Shown: one piece after another, positions 1-10,260 of the stretch
Numbering within the stretch: the stretch's first letter is position 1
Layout: each line of letters starts with the position of its first letter
The notes under the pieces: model-generated
What the model saw: the letters and a program-made list of their open reading frames with translations, nothing else
What the model was told of the DNA's origin: nothing
Database searches by the model: none
Origin: Actinomycetes bacterium
Lineage (GTDB): Bacteria; Actinomycetota; Coriobacteriia; Coriobacteriales; Eggerthellaceae
Assembly (NCBI GenBank): GCA_023460315.1
Contig: JAEWQO010000125.1
Span: 78,519-142,518 of the forward strand
Reading direction: 5' to 3'
Length of the DNA stretch: 64,000 nt
Translations under genes and position numbers: made by a program

Positions 1-2055
1 ACAGTCACATCGTCCGCTACGTTTCAATCCACGCGTCCGCGAGGGACGCGACGCTCCACCTACTGCTACAGCATTCGGGGACTTCATGTTTCAATCCACG
101 CGTCCGCGAGGGACGCGACCGTAAGGATCCCCACATCATCATTGGTGATAGCTTCGTTTCAATCCACGCGTCCGCGAGGGACGCGACTGAGTCTATTGGA
201 GTCTCCAGCCTGTCTGCTACAGTTTCAATCCACGCGTCCGCGAGGGACGCGACGCTCATATCACTCAGGCAATTGGTCTTCACATGGTTTCAATCCACGC
301 GTCCGCGAGGGACGCGACTCTCAAGACAACCTTGGCAAGAAGTCCACTCCGAAGTTTCAATCCACGCGTCCGCGAGGGACGCGACCAGGAGATCATAGAT
401 GGATTCATGGGGGACAACAAGTTTCAATCCACGCGTCCGCGAGGGACGCGACGACGAGATCGACGGTCTTTCGAGCAGTGCCTCGGACACGTTTCAATCC
501 ACGCGTCCGCGAGGGACGCGACCGGGTGGTGTGCGCTCTATGACTGCCCAGATGCCGTTTCAATCCACGCGTCCGCGAGGGACGCGACTCGGCTTCAAGC
601 TCAAGTACGCCGACCAGTTCGTGTTTCAATCCACGCGTCCGCGAGGGACGCGACGTTCAATGACTTCGATGTCTTCGATCTACTTGGGGTTTCAATCCAC
701 GCGTCCGCGAGGGACGCGACTGCGGCACCAAGGTGGTGACGGTGCCTGCCGGGGAGTTTCAATCCACGCGTCCGCGAGGGACGCGACGCAGGAGACTTTC
801 GGCGAGGCCGCCGCAGGGGCGTTTCAATCCACGCGTCCGCGAGGGACGCGACCGCTGCATGTCTACAAGGCAGGCGTCGAGTTAACCGGTTTCAATCCAC
901 GCGTCCGCGAGGGACGCGACTCGTCGGAGACGGGAGCTACATCCTCTCGGGATGCGTTTCAATCCACGCGTCCGCGAGGGACGCGACGCTTCACGCTCCA
1001 CGCAGGCGTGACGCTTTCGGTGTTTCAATCCACGCGTCCGCGAGGGACGCGACCCAAGGTGGCTTCGGCAAGCTATCTGGGCTAGGCGGTTTCAATCCAC
1101 GCGTCCGCGAGGGACGCGACCTTCATTAGCTACAACAAAAGACAAAGGTACAGGAGTTTCAATCCACGCGTCCGCGAGGGACGCGACCAATGGACAGATG
1201 GCCACTATTCCTACTCAACAAGGTTTCAATCCACGCGTCCGCGAGGGACGCGACTCACCCCGGAGGAAATGCCTCTCCTGTCTGAGGAGTTTCAATCCAC
1301 GCGTCCGCGAGGGACGCGACAGCGGTCATGGCAGAGAAGATCGACACCCTCTCGTTTCAATCCACGCGTCCGCGAGGGACGCGACACGACGAGCCTCAAT
1401 GCGGTCGATGTGACGTTTGCGTTTCAATCCACGCGTCCGCGAGGGACGCGACGAGCACGATCCGCCTGCTGCGGGCACGGAGTACGAGTTTCAATCCACG
1501 CGTCCGCGAGGGACGCGACTTTTGGTTCGTCCTTACCCATCCGCTCGAAGTCGGTTTCAATCCACGCGTCCGCGAGGGACGCGACCCGCAATAAATCTCG
1601 ACGTGGCAGAGATAGGCGTTGTTTCAATCCACGCGTCCGCGAGGGACGCGACGCTGGGCCAATGACGTTGTGATCTGCGAACGGCTGTTTCAATCCACGC
1701 GTCCGCGAGGGACGCGACTGGCCCCGGCCTCTTTAGCGCGTGGGTCGCCTTTGCGGTTTCAATCCACGCGTCCGCGAGGGACGCGACCCATCGTGGCGAT
1801 ACGTCTTGCCGACCTCGAACTGTTTCAATCCACGCGTCCGCGAGGGACGCGACGTGGGTGGATGAGATCGATATGTCCGACGACGAGAAGTTTCAATCCA
1901 CGCGTCCGCGAGGGACGCGACTCCAAAGATCGCCCAGAAATCTTATGGCGAGAAGTTTCAATCCACGCGTCCGCGAGGGACGCGACGCGCGAGGGAGGCT
2001 GACATCAAGGGGGCAAGCAAGCGGTTTCAATCCACGCGTCCGCGAGGGACGCGAC
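1..2055 (-). CRISPR. Type I-C CRISPR array, 31 identical 32-bp repeats
   Basis: Thirty-one copies of a 32-bp repeat are present, the first at 21-52 and the last at 2024-2055. On the plus strand the repeat starts GTTTCAATCCACGCGT and ends GGGACGCGAC; it contains the short palindrome GCGTCC/GGACGC expected for a Cas5c-processed hairpin. I see no sequence variation among the repeats. The thirty complete spacers are 33 to 38 bp, and bases 1-20 are part of another spacer, so the array continues beyond the left edge. The repeat reads GTCGC...ATTGAAAC on the minus strand, the usual crRNA orientation for subtype I-C. Together with the cas2 side this places the leader at the right end, so the newest spacers should be those near 2000. 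No spacer target was identified. Confidence 0.98.
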
Positions 2056-2206
2056 TGTCAAAATATGCACTATAGCGCATATAAAATAGATAGTATGCAA
2101 ATATCAAGGTGCCCGCTACTATTGAGATGAAATCAAACGCAAGAATCTAGTCATCCCGTGCGCGAACCACATGAACGATCAAGCATAGCTTCATGTTCGC
2201 GCAGAG
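2056..2206 (-). promoter_or_regulatory. CRISPR leader with candidate pre-crRNA promoter
   Basis: AT-rich 150-bp stretch between cas2 and the first leader-proximal repeat, in the position and orientation of a type I-C leader. On the minus strand a -35-like TTGATA (2102-2107) and a -10-like TTATAT (2079-2084) are separated by 17 bp. That would start transcription about 17 bases before the first repeat. The promoter is inferred from sequence only. Confidence 0.7.
2160..2202. repeat. Inverted repeat between cas2 and the CRISPR leader
   Basis: GCGCGAAC at 2160-2167 pairs with GTTCGCGC at 2195-2202, and ATGAA (2171-2175) pairs with TTCAT (2190-2194), with three unpaired bases on one side. It begins five bases after the cas2 stop codon on the minus strand. 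There is no T run after it, so it is not a classical intrinsic terminator. It could be a leader motif or a transcript-end structure. Confidence 0.55.
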
Positions 2207-2497
2207 CTATATGCATAAAAAACCTTCGGGGTCATAGGTTTCTTTGGCACCGTAGTTTTCAACTTTTCGATGCCAGTTTTTTCCAAGATTATATAAGCGA
2301 AGGCTGTCCTTGGTTGTATCGATCTCTTTCAATAAATCGTGCTTCAATAACTCATACTGCGCCGGATCCAGCAAGCATTCAAAAACAGAATTTTGCACTC
2401 GCTGCCCATGCTTCACACACAACTTCGCGACACGGCGAAGGCGTCGCTCCCCAGCAACATCCTTTGTTGATACGTCATAAGTAACAAGCACATACAT
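2207..2497 (-). CDS. cas2: CRISPR-associated endonuclease Cas2
   Basis: 96-residue protein of normal Cas2 length. It begins MYVLVTYDVST, the ferredoxin-like first strand with the conserved Asp (residue 8) typical of I-C Cas2 proteins, and ends with the usual strand containing DPEGFLCI. Cas2 forms the central dimer of the Cas1-Cas2 integration complex that inserts new spacers at the leader. It is the last gene of the cas operon, three bases after cas1, and lies directly next to the leader. Identification is secure from sequence and context. Confidence 0.96.
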   Translation of the reverse strand: MYVLVTYDVSTKDVAGERRLRRVAKLCVKHGQRVQNSVFECLLDPAQYELLKHDLLKEIDTTKDSLRLYNLGKNWHRKVENYGAKETYDPEGFLCI

Positions 2498-2500
2498 GAG

Positions 2501-3520
2501 CTACCTCCACAAAAATGCAGGATAATCATCCAAATCGCCGCGCAACACGCGAGCAAGTAGCTGAGCCTGCAAGAAAGGGACGAGTCCCAAAGGAACCTTC
2601 TCCTTAAGAAAGGGGTGTATCACCGTTTCCTGCTTGCGTTGCTGCCATGCGTTCAGCGACTTTTTTCTCGCCTGATCCGAGAGAGCCACACCATCCCCTA
2701 TTTGTTCGAAATCGCTATCGGCAACTTGCCTGCGATTGAACAATGACAGCACAAAACGATCTACAAAGGGAACCCTTAATTCCTCCATCAGATCGAGAGC
2801 CAAGCTCAAACGCCCCGGCCTGTCTGCATGCAGAAAACCAACCTGGGGGTCAAGTCCCACCGATTCACAAGCAGCACCACATTCTCGAGCAAGCAGTGAA
2901 TAATAGAACGACAACATGGCGTTGACCGGATCTTGCGGCGGTCGACGAGATCTTCCCCTAAAAAGCAAAGAAGAATCCCCCACGCGAATGAGATGACTAA
3001 AAACGCCGAAATATGCATGAGCCGCATCACCTTCCACTCCGCGCAGCTCATCCAAGCTCTCGATCCGGGCAACACTTCCGGATGCGTCACTCAACCTGTC
3101 AGCTGCATAGGCCACATCACAATCTTCGCCATAATCCCTTATGCATCGTCGTAAGGCTATTCTCGAATTGTGCAGCTTGCCCAAAACAAAGCGTTTCGCC
3201 ATTTCAAGAGCATAGTCGCAATCACCGGATTTAGAAAACTGAGCTCTCCTCAATAAAACATTCCCAGAAACTGGTCCTTGAATACGTGCAAGGAAATGGC
3301 CTCTTTCATCCAGCAATGCAACGGCAATTCCCTTCGCACCACACTCACGAAGCAGCGCCGTGCTGCACCCCACATGACCAAACAACACCATTCCTTCCAA
3401 GACATGAAAAGGTATGCTCATGGTCACATCGTTGTTCACAAGAATATTGACAGCGTCATCTTGCTTTCGAACATAAGCATCGGGATTGGTAACATATAAG
3501 GTATTAAGCAGCTTTTTCAT
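2501..3520 (-). CDS. cas1: CRISPR-associated integrase Cas1 (type I-C)
   Basis: 339 residues from the ATG at 3520, which overlaps the cas4 stop codon as ATGA and so implies translational coupling. An upstream in-frame start at 3556 lies inside cas4 and is less likely. The protein begins MKKLLNTLYVTNPDAYV, typical of I-C Cas1. The metal-binding residues expected for Cas1 are visible: a Glu in the RGVEGDAA helix, the His of GFLHADRPGR, and acidic residues in ALDLMEELR. It is the catalytic integrase for spacer acquisition, working with Cas2 and with the Cas4 encoded just upstream, which trims prespacers. Confidence 0.97.
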   Translation of the reverse strand: MKKLLNTLYVTNPDAYVRKQDDAVNILVNNDVTMSIPFHVLEGMVLFGHVGCSTALLRECGAKGIAVALLDERGHFLARIQGPVSGNVLLRRAQFSKSGDCDYALEMAKRFVLGKLHNSRIALRRCIRDYGEDCDVAYAADRLSDASGSVARIESLDELRGVEGDAAHAYFGVFSHLIRVGDSSLLFRGRSRRPPQDPVNAMLSFYYSLLARECGAACESVGLDPQVGFLHADRPGRLSLALDLMEELRVPFVDRFVLSLFNRRQVADSDFEQIGDGVALSDQARKKSLNAWQQRKQETVIHPFLKEKVPLGLVPFLQAQLLARVLRGDLDDYPAFLWR

Positions 3521-4149
3521 GACAATGGATTTAACTCCTCCCCCTCTCTTTTCCAATATTCAGAAGCACCACAGGCGAATGATTCGGGAATACATACTTC
3601 ACGCAAAGAGCATCGGGCACATCTCCTTGACTTTTGAACCACTGGAGTCAGTCCACCACGATAGAGAGTATGCATCCGTTCCGTCATCCGAAAAACCTTA
3701 GCACGCAGTCCCGCTTCTATAGGAACTCTTTCTCTGCGTCGCGTTTCCCCATAGAAAAGTACCCCTTCATCTATACGCACACCACGCATCTCTTCAAGGC
3801 ATATCGCCTGGTCAGCAACCTGGATCCTGTCCCATGCCTCAATTTTTGGTTTGCCTACTTTGTACTCGACGGGAACGATGCGGTTGGAGTCACCCTGATC
3901 GTATTCAACGACATCGGCAATTCCATATATTCCCAAATCGAGGCTTCTGACGTGTACTCCACGCTCGGCACATATGCCATGAGACGATGAATATCCAGCG
4001 GCATGCGCCCGCTCATGAAACAGATCACCACGCACCGTATCGAAGTTTTCGATCCATTGCTGCTCAAGGTGAATCAAAGCCCACTGTCGCTCGCAATAAG
4101 CCAAATGTTGCAAGCCTGATAGCGACAACAGCTCGTCTTCCGAGTACAT
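3517..4149 (-). CDS. cas4: CRISPR-associated exonuclease Cas4
   Basis: 210-residue RecB-family nuclease. It has the N-terminal Cys in YCERQW, the PD-(D/E)XK-type core around GIADVVEY and VPVEYKVGKP (the metal-binding D, E and K), and a C-terminal cluster CARCSLREVC. These four cysteines would hold an iron-sulfur cluster. Cas4 defines PAM-containing prespacer ends for Cas1-Cas2. It sits in the standard I-C position between cas7 and cas1, 11 bases after cas7 and overlapping cas1 by four. It looks intact. Confidence 0.96.
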   Translation of the reverse strand: MYSEDELLSLSGLQHLAYCERQWALIHLEQQWIENFDTVRGDLFHERAHAAGYSSSHGICAERGVHVRSLDLGIYGIADVVEYDQGDSNRIVPVEYKVGKPKIEAWDRIQVADQAICLEEMRGVRIDEGVLFYGETRRRERVPIEAGLRAKVFRMTERMHTLYRGGLTPVVQKSRRCARCSLREVCIPESFACGASEYWKREGEELNPLS

Positions 4150-4160
4150 ATTGTCATCTG

Positions 4161-5060
4161 CTATTCGAACACCGAAACCGTCACTCCTTCGGGAATGGCA
4201 GTTTCGTCAATCTCAATTTTGTAGTCGGAAAATGACCGCGCCTCTTGCTCGTTCGGGATCAGCCGTTTAGCGGAAACGGTATCAAACAACTTATATGCCG
4301 GAGCGTTGCCCAGTTTGCTTTCATGCTTAAACATAACAAGTTTTCTCGAGGACATCAAGCCACGCGCTGCACTGTGATCATTTTCAAACATTGTCATCAG
4401 CGCCTCCCGCAGCAAAGAAAGATCAGCATCGCTGAAACCCGTTTTCTCAGCGAGGGATGCAGAAATAAAGCCCTCGACGCGATACAAGCCATAAGATATA
4501 TACTGCTTGCGCCCCATGGTTCTTTCTTTCTCAATATCCTTTTCATTGGTGACCGCCATACGAGTGATGCTCATATCCATCGGCATCACTCTGTCCACCG
4601 ATTCAGCAAAGCACAGCTGGACAGGACCGCGTACTTGCCCGCAATTGATCTCTGTAGTCATAACGGCACCAAATGCGCGAATATCAAAAAAATTATCACA
4701 CATGAATTGTGTGACTTTTATTTGGTCTTCTTTATTTTTAGGAAGTTTCTTCGAATCGGGCTTCATGTCGTAATGCACATAAGCCTTTTTATTGCGGTTA
4801 TTGAGAACTGCGGCCTCTTGCACATATATTTTGTAGCCCTTTTCTCCTTCTGACGTATCGGGATCATCGATCGACTCCCCCTTTACCAAGTCGACATAGT
4901 TGCGTATCTTGCGTTTCAGACATACATCAGAAACGATTCCCTTGCCAGTTTCTGGATCAATGCGCGGCAAGTTGCCCGCATCGGGATCACCGTTAGGATT
5001 TCCGTTTTTCACATCAAAATACAAAACGAAATCATACCGGTTAGAGATAGCCTCATTCAT
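4161..5060 (-). CDS. cas7: Type I-C Cascade backbone protein Cas7 (Csd2)
   Basis: 299 residues, the usual Csd2 length. The N-terminus has the family signature FDVKNGNPNGDPDAGNLPR, followed by an RRM-like backbone fold with CLKRKIRNYV. Several copies of Cas7 would coat the crRNA spacer in the surveillance complex. It starts 13 bases after the cas8c stop. In I-C systems several copies polymerise along one crRNA. No truncation or frameshift is visible. Confidence 0.96.
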   Translation of the reverse strand: MNEAISNRYDFVLYFDVKNGNPNGDPDAGNLPRIDPETGKGIVSDVCLKRKIRNYVDLVKGESIDDPDTSEGEKGYKIYVQEAAVLNNRNKKAYVHYDMKPDSKKLPKNKEDQIKVTQFMCDNFFDIRAFGAVMTTEINCGQVRGPVQLCFAESVDRVMPMDMSITRMAVTNEKDIEKERTMGRKQYISYGLYRVEGFISASLAEKTGFSDADLSLLREALMTMFENDHSAARGLMSSRKLVMFKHESKLGNAPAYKLFDTVSAKRLIPNEQEARSFSDYKIEIDETAIPEGVTVSVFE

Positions 5061-5073
5061 GATTACTCCTTTT

Positions 5074-6855
5074 TCAGTTTTCGGAAATTACGTCAGCAAG
5101 GGCAGTGTCATTCGCATCTTTTTTCTGCCATAGCTTCTCACGCTCTTGGTAGTACCCAATAAAAAACTGCCCTTGTCCTTCCTCGTCGAGAAATGCCGGA
5201 AGAGACTGGGTCCCATCCATGAGGGAGACGGCCGCACTCATTTCTTTATCGAGATTAACCGCCCAGCCAGGCTTGTTCTTGCGAATTTTTGACATGTTGT
5301 TTTGCAAACCACGAAACAAATTGGGGAACACGCGTCCAGGCGTAGTCGACGCAGCTCCGATATATCTATCGGTTATAGAAGCACCCACCGAACCAATAGC
5401 GGCGCTCTGAGCACGTTCCATGACCGCAAACATCCTACCAAGCACATATCCTTGATTATCGTTCTCGTTGCTTAGACTCATTGTCAGGCCCTTTCCATCA
5501 GAATCGTCAAATCCCGTCAACCGTTGCTTTCGAACAAGATACGCCTTCATGACAGATGCCCGCTCACCCATATCCCAGGGTTTGCCTCTGCCTTGATCAG
5601 CCCGCATGCGCGTCAGCATGGACAGGTAAAGCATGCGGGGAAACGGAGTCCCCTTCAACATCGCATCCGCGCAGGAATGCACCAAGGTATACGGCATATT
5701 CTTCAAATCACCCAATACCGCCGCCTGACGCATCAAGCTGAAGATAGATGTCTTGTCGCATCCCACCATCTGTATATCCTGTAGGTAGAGTCCGAAATTT
5801 CGCGCAATATTATCAAGTGAGTCAATGGAAAAGAAACGAACCGATAGGCGTGCGGCATTTGGAGACAGACCCACGATGTAGAAACGTGTTGCCAAATCAA
5901 GATCCTCAAGCGTTCGACCTGCCCTCATGTCGACGAAATAATTTCTCAAGCGTTCGACAGCAGCAGAATCCTCGGCATCCTTTCTACCCAGTATCGCACG
6001 GAACAAGCCCTCTTCTGTCGGTGCGGGACGGTCGGTCCAAAACAAGATTGTCGTGTCGCCAAATCGCATTCGATGCTGCTCGTCGCGAAACAAGTACCGG
6101 AGCGCCGAACCAGCATCAAGGGCTGCTGCATGAGAGATCGATGCATTATATGCCTGTTTTTTGCCATATGATGCGAATGAGTCACAATTGAATGACACGA
6201 GGCTTGCGCCCGCCGATTGCGCACCTGGAATACCAGTCACCTGAGGAAACAGACGCTCAATAGGTCCATGCTCGCCCGTTGCCGAACATTGTCCCAGAAC
6301 CACATCTTCGTCCGGCTGATCACAATAAGCGCTCCACGCACTCCGCACGTCAGGACGCTGATGCAGCCACCCGGCATCACCAGACAATTGAAAGACGGCA
6401 AACCCCGAGTTCTCTCCAAGCTCCGTCAGAGTGCCTTCATCAACTCCGTCAAGCGGATGTTCTTGGTTAAAATAATTGAGAACAGCCTGAGCCCCTACAT
6501 CACTGCAACCGTTTAAGACGGCCTCATGTAAATCCTTGGCGGCCTTAAATTTCTCGATGCCACGCTTCTCATCCATACCGGCAAAATACGCCGCACTGTC
6601 ACAGAGAAAGAAGGGGATAGGCTTCGTTCCACTGCGAGTAGCATGTTCTGGGACAGCCATTAACCTTGTTACGACATGACCGTCATTTTGATCGTCGGTA
6701 AATGAGTGCACGTGGAGAAGTTTGCCCGCCTCATTTATCTCGAATACCCAGCGTACATTTTCGCTAGTGTAGTTCCGTGGAGGTGCCGTTTCCTCGCCGA
6801 TGGAAGAGTCGTTCACAAGACGTTCGTACAACTTTCCCAGCTCTTGAATGATCAT
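5074..6855 (-). CDS. cas8c: Type I-C Cascade large subunit Cas8c (Csd1)
   Basis: 593-residue Csd1-family protein beginning MIIQELGKLYERLV. It has characteristic segments such as LFWTDRP and FYIVGLSPNAARLSVRFF in the middle and a helical C-terminal part. Cas8c is the large subunit that recognises the PAM and helps recruit Cas3; in many I-C systems an internal start also yields the small subunit Cas11. I did not identify an internal start with confidence. It overlaps the cas5c stop by four bases (ATGA) and precedes cas7. Length and motifs are normal. Confidence 0.95.
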   Translation of the reverse strand: MIIQELGKLYERLVNDSSIGEETAPPRNYTSENVRWVFEINEAGKLLHVHSFTDDQNDGHVVTRLMAVPEHATRSGTKPIPFFLCDSAAYFAGMDEKRGIEKFKAAKDLHEAVLNGCSDVGAQAVLNYFNQEHPLDGVDEGTLTELGENSGFAVFQLSGDAGWLHQRPDVRSAWSAYCDQPDEDVVLGQCSATGEHGPIERLFPQVTGIPGAQSAGASLVSFNCDSFASYGKKQAYNASISHAAALDAGSALRYLFRDEQHRMRFGDTTILFWTDRPAPTEEGLFRAILGRKDAEDSAAVERLRNYFVDMRAGRTLEDLDLATRFYIVGLSPNAARLSVRFFSIDSLDNIARNFGLYLQDIQMVGCDKTSIFSLMRQAAVLGDLKNMPYTLVHSCADAMLKGTPFPRMLYLSMLTRMRADQGRGKPWDMGERASVMKAYLVRKQRLTGFDDSDGKGLTMSLSNENDNQGYVLGRMFAVMERAQSAAIGSVGASITDRYIGAASTTPGRVFPNLFRGLQNNMSKIRKNKPGWAVNLDKEMSAAVSLMDGTQSLPAFLDEEGQGQFFIGYYQEREKLWQKKDANDTALADVISEN

Positions 6856-7514
6856 CGGACCACCTCCGCATGATTGCGGCGAGTGTCAATGATGCCATCA
6901 CGCATGATTGCTCGGAAGAACTGCGGCTCCATGCCATTATCAAAATCGATGTCGTAAAGCATGAAACCCAAATCCCGCTCACCCGAACCTGCGTAGAAGC
7001 GCGTGAGACAGTCGGCCTCGTCAACAAGATCAACTTGAGCGGGAAATTCCCGACAACCCAGTACGGGCTGATTAAAGCACTGCCCTTTTCTCAGTCGCCG
7101 GAGTGCAATGTTGTAATGCTTCTCTTCAGTGTCGCCCTCACTAGCATCAGCGGTCAGGTCAAAATGAGCCTGCACCACATAGGAAACGTCTTTTAAGTAC
7201 ATCGTGGCACGCTGCTGTCGATCAGAAGAGGCAATTTCGTACACATCCGATCCCCGCTCCATCGCCGTCTTGGCATTGCGATAGCTGAGCTTGCCTCCCA
7301 CTTCATTGCGGCGAAACGTGTCAAACTTTATTTCGTTCAACACCTCTATGCTATCGATGCGCCATCTGATTGCAGGCTTCCAATACACGCTTTCAATGAG
7401 ACCCCGCGCCGCCGAAGGCGTCATGACGTCGTAGCTTACGCGCTCGGCCTTCATTTCCGGGCGCGTGAAACACGCACGCGGACCTTGCACCAAAATGGTA
7501 AATCCATATCCCAT
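6852..7514 (-). CDS. cas5: Cas5c (Cas5d) pre-crRNA endoribonuclease and Cascade subunit
   Basis: 220 residues starting MGYGFTILVQGPRACFTRPEM, as in Cas5d proteins. Subtype I-C lacks Cas6, and Cas5 cleaves the repeat hairpin itself and stays bound to the 5' handle. The conserved C-terminal block EKHYNIALRRLRKGQCFNQP and the LGCREFPA motif are present, and a Tyr in the ESVYWKPAIRW segment is a plausible catalytic Tyr. It lies between cas3 and cas8c, overlapping cas8c by four bases. No separate cas6 is found nearby, as expected. Confidence 0.95.
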   Translation of the reverse strand: MGYGFTILVQGPRACFTRPEMKAERVSYDVMTPSAARGLIESVYWKPAIRWRIDSIEVLNEIKFDTFRRNEVGGKLSYRNAKTAMERGSDVYEIASSDRQQRATMYLKDVSYVVQAHFDLTADASEGDTEEKHYNIALRRLRKGQCFNQPVLGCREFPAQVDLVDEADCLTRFYAGSGERDLGFMLYDIDFDNGMEPQFFRAIMRDGIIDTRRNHAEVVR

Positions 7515-7551
7515 GGTTCCTCCTTCCCTGTTTAAGCATCGAATGACTAAA

Positions 7552-9873
7552 TTAGCTAATCAGCGAATCCATCACCCCCTCTCCAGGAGTCAGCAGACCG
7601 ACTGCGTCATCGTACAAACGCTCCCCTCCTGCATCATCGCGCAAAACATAGAAGGGGGGCACCTGCTCGATTGCACCGTTGCCGCAGTACGTCCTAAATT
7701 CACGTTCCCGCATGCTTACGCTAAAGCGCTGTGCCTTCGTGGCAAGTTTTGCGGGAAAGGTTGAAGCACGTATTTCGCGAAGCATCTCTCTACCCTCCAC
7801 ACCCCACGGGACAACCACGCTAACAGTGCTGTCTTCAATAAACTTATAGTCGTATGCAATTTGTTCAGGCTGCATCTCTGAAACCCCTCGCAGTCCAATC
7901 ATGTGCTCAAAAACCCCGCGCGAGTCGAGTTTGGCATAGCGATACCGCTGCATAAAGAAGCGTTCTACCAGCTCATTGCTTATGATTCCTCCATTATCTT
8001 GAATGACCATGCGGGTTATTTTTTTCATATCTTCCAACCACGGGGTCGTTTTCTGCACTTGACCGTCCACGTTCAGCTCAAAGACGACAATCGTCCCTTG
8101 ACCGGAAGATCCTTCTCTGTTGCACCGTCCTGCAGCTTGAACGATCGAATCCATACCAGCCAACTCGCGATAAACTACAGGAAAGTCCACATCAACTCCA
8201 GCCTCCACCAATTGAGTCGAAACGACCACGCATCGTTTGCCTGCATCCAGGCGTTCTCGAATCTCCTTAAGCACCCACAAGCGATGAGACGGCACCATGA
8301 ATGCGCTCAGATGATAATAGCCGGCGGTAACCGCCTCTTCCCTCGAAGAAACCTTGCCTTGGGCAATAAGCAATCCAACTATGTCTTCATAAAGCATGCG
8401 AGCCTCTTTGCGGGTGCCAACTATGCATAGACCCTGAGTCAAGCCAGCCAGTTCATTGACCAATGCCTCTTCCGGAATTTCACCTCGGTTCTCATATGAA
8501 ACGCGTCCGTCAAACGCCCGTGCAAAAACGTCATGCTGTTCCACAATCTCGCGCGGTTTCGAAGAAAAGGGCCAGAGACCGTCAAGCGGGGGTTGCGTAG
8601 CCGAGCAAAGCACCATACTGGAGCCATAGTCGCAAGCGAGCACCTCGACCATTGCGAGCGTCGGTTTAAGCAATGAGTCGGGGATCATTTGCACCTCGTC
8701 CAAAACAATGACGCTGTTTGCCATATTATGAACTTTACGGCTTTTCCCCGGTTTGTTTGAAAACAGCGATTCGAACAGCTGGACATTGGTGGTTACGACG
8801 ATCGGCGATTCCCAGTTCTGGATGGCAAGTCTCAACGACGTCGCCAGTTCTTCATCAACGTCTTCGAAATCATAGGACGATTGATGCTCCAACACGTTTT
8901 TCTCACCGAATATCGCACGAAGGGTTTTTGCGCTTTGATCCGTGATTGACATATACGGTGCCGAAATCACTACGCGCTCCATACCGTGTCGAACCGCATG
9001 CCGCAGTGCAAAGGCAAGGGAGGCAAGCGTCTTGCCCCCTCCCGTCGGCACCTTCATGCTAAAAAGACCCGGAGACCACTCAGCAGCTTTGAGGCCATCT
9101 TGCCGAACCTCGACGCGTGCCTGATTGACGGCACTTGACGCAGATCCACCAATCAGGGCATCCATATAGCCGTCAAGCCTATCGGATAGAACTTCGAGAC
9201 TATCCGTCTGAAGCGTGTTTCTTGCATCGGAAACATCGACAGCCATGGCGGCTTCTGAGTCCAAATAGTCAGCATCCACCAACGAGGAATAAAGCATATG
9301 CAAAAAAACATAGAGAGAAACTGCAGTTTTATGACCACGCTCATTGTCCCCGCATGCTGGCGGAATCTTCATCAAAAAATCCGGAATAGCTATATCGTCC
9401 TTAGCTGGAAGATTTACGCCCCTCTTTTCTAGCAGATTTCTTACTTCTTCAAGTTCTTCTGCCGCCTTCGCAAGATCGAGGGATCCTAAGCGTTTGGATA
9501 GAGGATTTTTAGAACGGGGAGCCTCGATCCCGCCTTTCAAAAAGCTACGTTGGAGTCCATTGGGCATGCCACCGTGATGTCCCGCGATCGCAAAAGAAAG
9601 CAGGTTACCTATGTCCTCGCCATAAAGATGCCGGGCGCCACACGCTCCAGCATTAGAGTGGATAACCTGCTCGCCCGAACCTCGCAATCGCCGCTGGAAC
9701 GCATCGTCGACTTTCCCGACATCATGCAAAAGCGCGGCAACGTAGCCCCAATCCCCGCAGCCAAAAGTCTGCGCGAAGCGCGCCGCCCTCTTTGCGGTTC
9801 CGATAAGATGGTCTTCAAGCAGTTGCCAGCTCTGCTCAGGTTCCCCGTCCACCGAATGCGCATATCGTCTCAT
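7552..9873 (-). CDS. cas3: CRISPR-associated helicase-nuclease Cas3 (HD-DExH)
   Basis: 773 residues. The N-terminal HD nuclease domain shows AALLHDVGK and the downstream AGHHGG. The superfamily 2 helicase part follows, with Walker A VPTGGGKT, the motif II DEVQ, and motif VI QAAGRCNRE. Cas3 is recruited to Cascade-bound DNA and degrades the target processively. It is the first gene of the operon; the ATG at 9873 is preceded by GAGGGG at a good spacing. All key motifs are intact, so the interference module looks functional. Confidence 0.97.
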   Translation of the reverse strand: MRRYAHSVDGEPEQSWQLLEDHLIGTAKRAARFAQTFGCGDWGYVAALLHDVGKVDDAFQRRLRGSGEQVIHSNAGACGARHLYGEDIGNLLSFAIAGHHGGMPNGLQRSFLKGGIEAPRSKNPLSKRLGSLDLAKAAEELEEVRNLLEKRGVNLPAKDDIAIPDFLMKIPPACGDNERGHKTAVSLYVFLHMLYSSLVDADYLDSEAAMAVDVSDARNTLQTDSLEVLSDRLDGYMDALIGGSASSAVNQARVEVRQDGLKAAEWSPGLFSMKVPTGGGKTLASLAFALRHAVRHGMERVVISAPYMSITDQSAKTLRAIFGEKNVLEHQSSYDFEDVDEELATSLRLAIQNWESPIVVTTNVQLFESLFSNKPGKSRKVHNMANSVIVLDEVQMIPDSLLKPTLAMVEVLACDYGSSMVLCSATQPPLDGLWPFSSKPREIVEQHDVFARAFDGRVSYENRGEIPEEALVNELAGLTQGLCIVGTRKEARMLYEDIVGLLIAQGKVSSREEAVTAGYYHLSAFMVPSHRLWVLKEIRERLDAGKRCVVVSTQLVEAGVDVDFPVVYRELAGMDSIVQAAGRCNREGSSGQGTIVVFELNVDGQVQKTTPWLEDMKKITRMVIQDNGGIISNELVERFFMQRYRYAKLDSRGVFEHMIGLRGVSEMQPEQIAYDYKFIEDSTVSVVVPWGVEGREMLREIRASTFPAKLATKAQRFSVSMREREFRTYCGNGAIEQVPPFYVLRDDAGGERLYDDAVGLLTPGEGVMDSLIS

Positions 9874-10011
9874 GCCAATCGCCCCTCGAAAAGAATGCCC
9901 CCAAAGAATGAGTCAAAGCAGCCCTTCATAGGCAACCTTGGGCGTCGGCCTTGTCCATTCGACAATCCGGCAGCCTTCTTGCATCAAAAAAATCACAAGG
10001 GCCTGCAATGC

Positions 10012-10039
10012 ACTATGCCAATTCTTTCGAGCTCGTCAA
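10012..10039 (-). promoter_or_regulatory. Candidate cas operon promoter
   Basis: On the minus strand TTGACG (10034-10039) and CATAGT (10012-10017) are 16 bp apart, about 140 bases upstream of the cas3 start. A second -10-like TATACT lies at 10110-10115 without a good -35. Prediction from consensus only. Confidence 0.4.
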
Positions 10040-10260
10040 TTCATTGCAACATCTCTGATAGGGAAAGAGAGAAACCAGAAGAGACTTGCCCTCGCATCCC
10101 ACGATCCAAAGTATAAGTTAATGATCAACGATAACTCATCAAGATTGAGCATTTTTCGATTTCGAGCCAAGATTGCTCCACCGTCCGCGTTACCTACCCG
10201 CCCTTGCCCACAAGCACGACGCCTCTCCCTCTTCCCTTCACATTTGACATGGCATACCCG

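Noticed and set aside
17..2130. Several open reading frames of 60 to 230 codons across the CRISPR array
   Set aside because: They consist of translated repeats (FQSTRPRGTR, VSIHASARDAT, FNPRVREGRD) and spacers.
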